Assembly (NCBI GenBank): GCA_020344295.1
Contig: CP070819.1
Span: forward strand, 74,142-80,408
DNA length: 6,267 nucleotides
Source: Dehalococcoidia bacterium
GTDB lineage: Bacteria; Chloroflexota; Dehalococcoidia; SZUA-161
Direction: 5' to 3'
Every line of letters begins with the position of its first letter. The first letter of the stretch is position 1. The translations under genes and the position numbers were made by a program. Below are positions 4,597-6,267 of the stretch, piece by piece. The notes beneath the pieces were generated by a model. It was given only the letters and a program-made list of their open reading frames with translations, was not told the origin of the DNA and searched no databases.

Positions 4597-5505
4597 ATGA
4601 GCATTATCGATTCTATCGGGAACACGCCTCTAGTAGAGCTGACTAACATCAATGGCAATAATAGAATAAGGATAATGGCCAAGCTCGAAGGGGCCAATCC
4701 CGGAGGCTCGGTTAAGGACCGTCCTGCATATTATATGCTGAAGAAAGCCATCGAGTCAGGCGAGCTGAATCCGGGCAAGATCATTCTCGAACCAACATCA
4801 GGTAATACCGGCATCGCCCTCGCTATGCTGGGCGCAGCAATGGGTTACAGGGTAGAGCTGACCATGCCGGAATGCGTGAGTATCGAGCGACAGCGGGCTA
4901 TCGAAGCCTTCGGCGCCTATATCCATCTAACCCCCGGGGATGAATCGACAGACGGCGCTATCGTACAGGCACACCAGATGATCCAGGAAAATCCCGATAA
5001 ATATTTCATGCCAAATCAGTTTGACAATGAGAACAACGTTCTCTCCCACTATGAGACGACGGGACCGGAGATCTTTGAGCAGACCAGTGGTGAAGTAGAT
5101 GTCTTCGTCGCCGGTATGGGAACTACCGGGACCTTAATGGGCGTATCCAGGTATCTGAAAGAGCACAGGCCATCAGTGAAGGTTATTGGTATAGAGCCCG
5201 ATCTGGACCACAAGATCCAGGGACTTAAGAATATGAAGGAGTCCTTGGTCCCCGGGATCTTAAATAGGCAGGCGCTGGATGGCGAGCTTACAGTCTTGGA
5301 CGAAGAGGCGTTCGATACCACCCGGATGCTGGCAACGAGGGAGGGCCTGTTCGTGGGCATGTCCAGCGGGGCGGCGCTGGCGGGCGCGCTTAAAGTGGTA
5401 CAGGAGATGAGCTCCGGTACGCTAGTGGTGCTCCTCCCGGATCGCGGTGACCGCTATCTGAGCACCTGCCTCTTCATGTCTACCTGCGCCAAATGCCCGC
5501 CATAA
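4597..5505 (+). CDS. cysM: cysteine synthase, CysM type (PLP-dependent fold type II)
   Basis: The 302-residue cytoplasmic enzyme makes L-cysteine by beta-replacement on an activated serine. The start 'IGNTPLVEL' (7-15) is typical of the family. Lys40 in 'NPGGSVKDRPA' forms the Schiff base with PLP, 'EPTSGNTGIAL' (65-75) is the substrate-carboxylate loop, and 'GMGTTGTLMG' (173-182) holds the PLP phosphate. 'MSSGAALA' (255-262) and 'PDRGDRYLST' (281-290) close the active site. 'NNVLSHYETTGPE' and 'GLKNM' (209-213) resemble mycobacterial CysM, an O-phosphoserine enzyme, more than CysK. The Arg220 that reads the phosphate there corresponds here to Lys211. The C-terminus is short and ends in Cys291, Cys297-x2-Cys300, Pro-Pro. 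ATG 4597 has GGAGA 6 nt upstream and its own strong promoter. No cysE, sulfite reductase or MoaD/CysO-like sulfur carrier gene lies in the window, so the acceptor substrate and sulfur donor remain open. It converges on rnhB with a 44-nt gap. Confidence 0.92.
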   Translation: MSIIDSIGNTPLVELTNINGNNRIRIMAKLEGANPGGSVKDRPAYYMLKKAIESGELNPGKIILEPTSGNTGIALAMLGAAMGYRVELTMPECVSIERQRAIEAFGAYIHLTPGDESTDGAIVQAHQMIQENPDKYFMPNQFDNENNVLSHYETTGPEIFEQTSGEVDVFVAGMGTTGTLMGVSRYLKEHRPSVKVIGIEPDLDHKIQGLKNMKESLVPGILNRQALDGELTVLDEEAFDTTRMLATREGLFVGMSSGAALAGALKVVQEMSSGTLVVLLPDRGDRYLSTCLFMSTCAKCPP

Positions 5506-5507
5506 AC

Positions 5508-5536
5508 GGATGATTACCGCCGCGATAATAACATCC
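5508..5536. terminator. imperfect hairpin between convergent cysM and rnhB (possible bidirectional terminator)
   Basis: GGATGATTA (5508-5516) can pair with TAAT (5526-5529) and CATCC (5532-5536), giving 5+4 pairs with a 2-nt AA bulge and a 9-nt loop. Its place in the 44-nt gap between two converging stop codons suits a shared terminator, but the stem is weak and has no T-run on either strand. Confidence 0.3.
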
Positions 5537-5549
5537 TAAGGCACCTACA

Positions 5550-6206
5550 CTAACTGAATACCTTCTGCCACTTTCTACCAGCCTCGGAGCATACTGCCTG
5601 TACCGGCCCAAACGTCCTGCGGTGTAACGGGCACGGTCCTAGGCGCTGCAATATCTCTAAATGCTCGGGGGTGCCGTATCCTTTGTGCCGCGCCAGACCG
5701 TATCCCGGGTACTGACTGTCCAGCTCGATCATGAGCCGATCACGGGTGACCTTAGCAACTATCGATGCCGCAGAGATAGATAGAGAGAGTCTGTCGCCAT
5801 TGGTGATACTTTTCTGAGGAATGCGTACACTGGGCAGACGTACGTAGTCCACAAGAAGGAAATCCGGAAGGCGGGGAAGCTGATCCACCGCAAGGCGCAT
5901 CGCCAGCCTTGAAGCGGGCACGATACCCCGCTCATCAATTACCTCAGGGGGGATTGTCCCCACCCCGAAAAGAATCCCATCCTGCCGGAAGCATTCGTAA
6001 AGGAACTCACGTCGTTGAGGCGACAGCTCCTTGCTGTCACGAAGAAGATGAAGCCACGAAGGACGGGCCTCCAGTGGAAGAATCGCTGCTGCCGCTACCA
6101 CCGGTCCAGCCAGCGGCCCCCGCCCGACCTCATCGATACCGGCGATAAGCCGATAGCCCTGCGCCCAGAGCTTTTCCTCTTCAATAAAGGTCGGTGCCTG
6201 GCCCAT
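5550..6206 (-). CDS. rnhB: ribonuclease HII
   Basis: The 218-residue enzyme cuts the RNA strand of RNA/DNA hybrids and starts removal of single ribonucleotides misplaced in DNA, using two metal ions. All four catalytic acids are present: Asp25 and Glu26 in 'AGIDEVGRGPLAGPVVAAA', Asp120 in 'FLLVDYVRLP', and Asp138 in 'TNGDRLSLSISAASIVAKVTRDR'. The last two are 18 apart as in Escherichia coli and Thermotoga RNase HII. 'HKGYGT' (174-179) belongs to the region that recognises the RNA-DNA junction, and 'HRRTFGPV' (195-202) is the usual C-terminal element. Length is normal and the protein appears intact. ATG at 6206 is the only reasonable start, since an in-frame TGA lies directly before it. GGTGGGG, 11 nt upstream, may serve as ribosome binding site. 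It is transcribed leftwards towards cysM, from a promoter at 6237-6265. Confidence 0.95.
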   Translation of the reverse strand: MGQAPTFIEEEKLWAQGYRLIAGIDEVGRGPLAGPVVAAAAILPLEARPSWLHLLRDSKELSPQRREFLYECFRQDGILFGVGTIPPEVIDERGIVPASRLAMRLAVDQLPRLPDFLLVDYVRLPSVRIPQKSITNGDRLSLSISAASIVAKVTRDRLMIELDSQYPGYGLARHKGYGTPEHLEILQRLGPCPLHRRTFGPVQAVCSEAGRKWQKVFS

Positions 6207-6236
6207 TCAGGTACATGCCCCACCAGAGTTTGGAAA

Positions 6237-6265
6237 ATCCTACCACGGAGATTGACGGTTGTCAA
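6237..6265 (-). promoter_or_regulatory. sigma70-type promoter of rnhB
   Basis: Read on the - strand, a perfect TTGACA (6265-6260) is followed after exactly 17 bp by TAGGAT (6242-6237), which keeps four of six -10 bases including T, A and the final T. Transcription would start near 6230, giving a leader of about 24 nt before the ATG at 6206. The site reaches almost to the window end, so anything upstream of the -35 box cannot be seen. Confidence 0.6.
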
Positions 6266-6267
6266 AA

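Overview
The window is 6,267 bases of ordinary bacterial chromosome of roughly balanced base composition. It holds six protein genes: five on the + strand, the first cut by the window edge, and one on the - strand at the right end. No rRNA, tRNA, CRISPR array, transposase or phage gene is visible. RNase HII and the CysM-type cysteine synthase are of bacterial type. Their style, together with the mix of surface-chemistry genes, would suit a Chloroflexota (Dehalococcoidia-like) or similar environmental bacterium. That placement is an impression from memory and not a demonstrated fact.

Left part (1-1718): the 3' end of a gene for an extended-SDR NAD-dependent epimerase/dehydratase, then a cytoplasmic alpha/beta-hydrolase of the lipase type with a readable Ser-Asp-His triad. 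The lipase gene looks more AT-rich than its neighbours and carries an unassigned C-terminal region of about 120 residues.

Centre (1730-4294): a compact three-gene unit in which an (alpha/alpha) toroid protein of the 'prenyltransferase-like' class is followed after 32 nt by a class I SAM methyltransferase, and after a further 8 nt by a radical SAM protein with a SPASM-like C-terminal cluster region. A good sigma70-type promoter (TTGACA, 17 bp, extended -10 TGCTACGCT) sits 30-40 nt upstream, and a 15-bp perfect palindrome touches its -35 box. This looks like one regulated operon that modifies an unknown glycan, lipid or small molecule. It is the most interesting part of the window.

Right part (4295-6267): a 302-base gap holds a G-rich tandem repeat/hairpin and a strong promoter (TTGATT, 18 bp, TATAAT). 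The promoter drives a CysM-like cysteine synthase whose residues suggest it might use O-phosphoserine. This gene converges on rnhB (RNase HII), which has its own promoter at the extreme right edge. These two are housekeeping genes with no evident link to the central operon.
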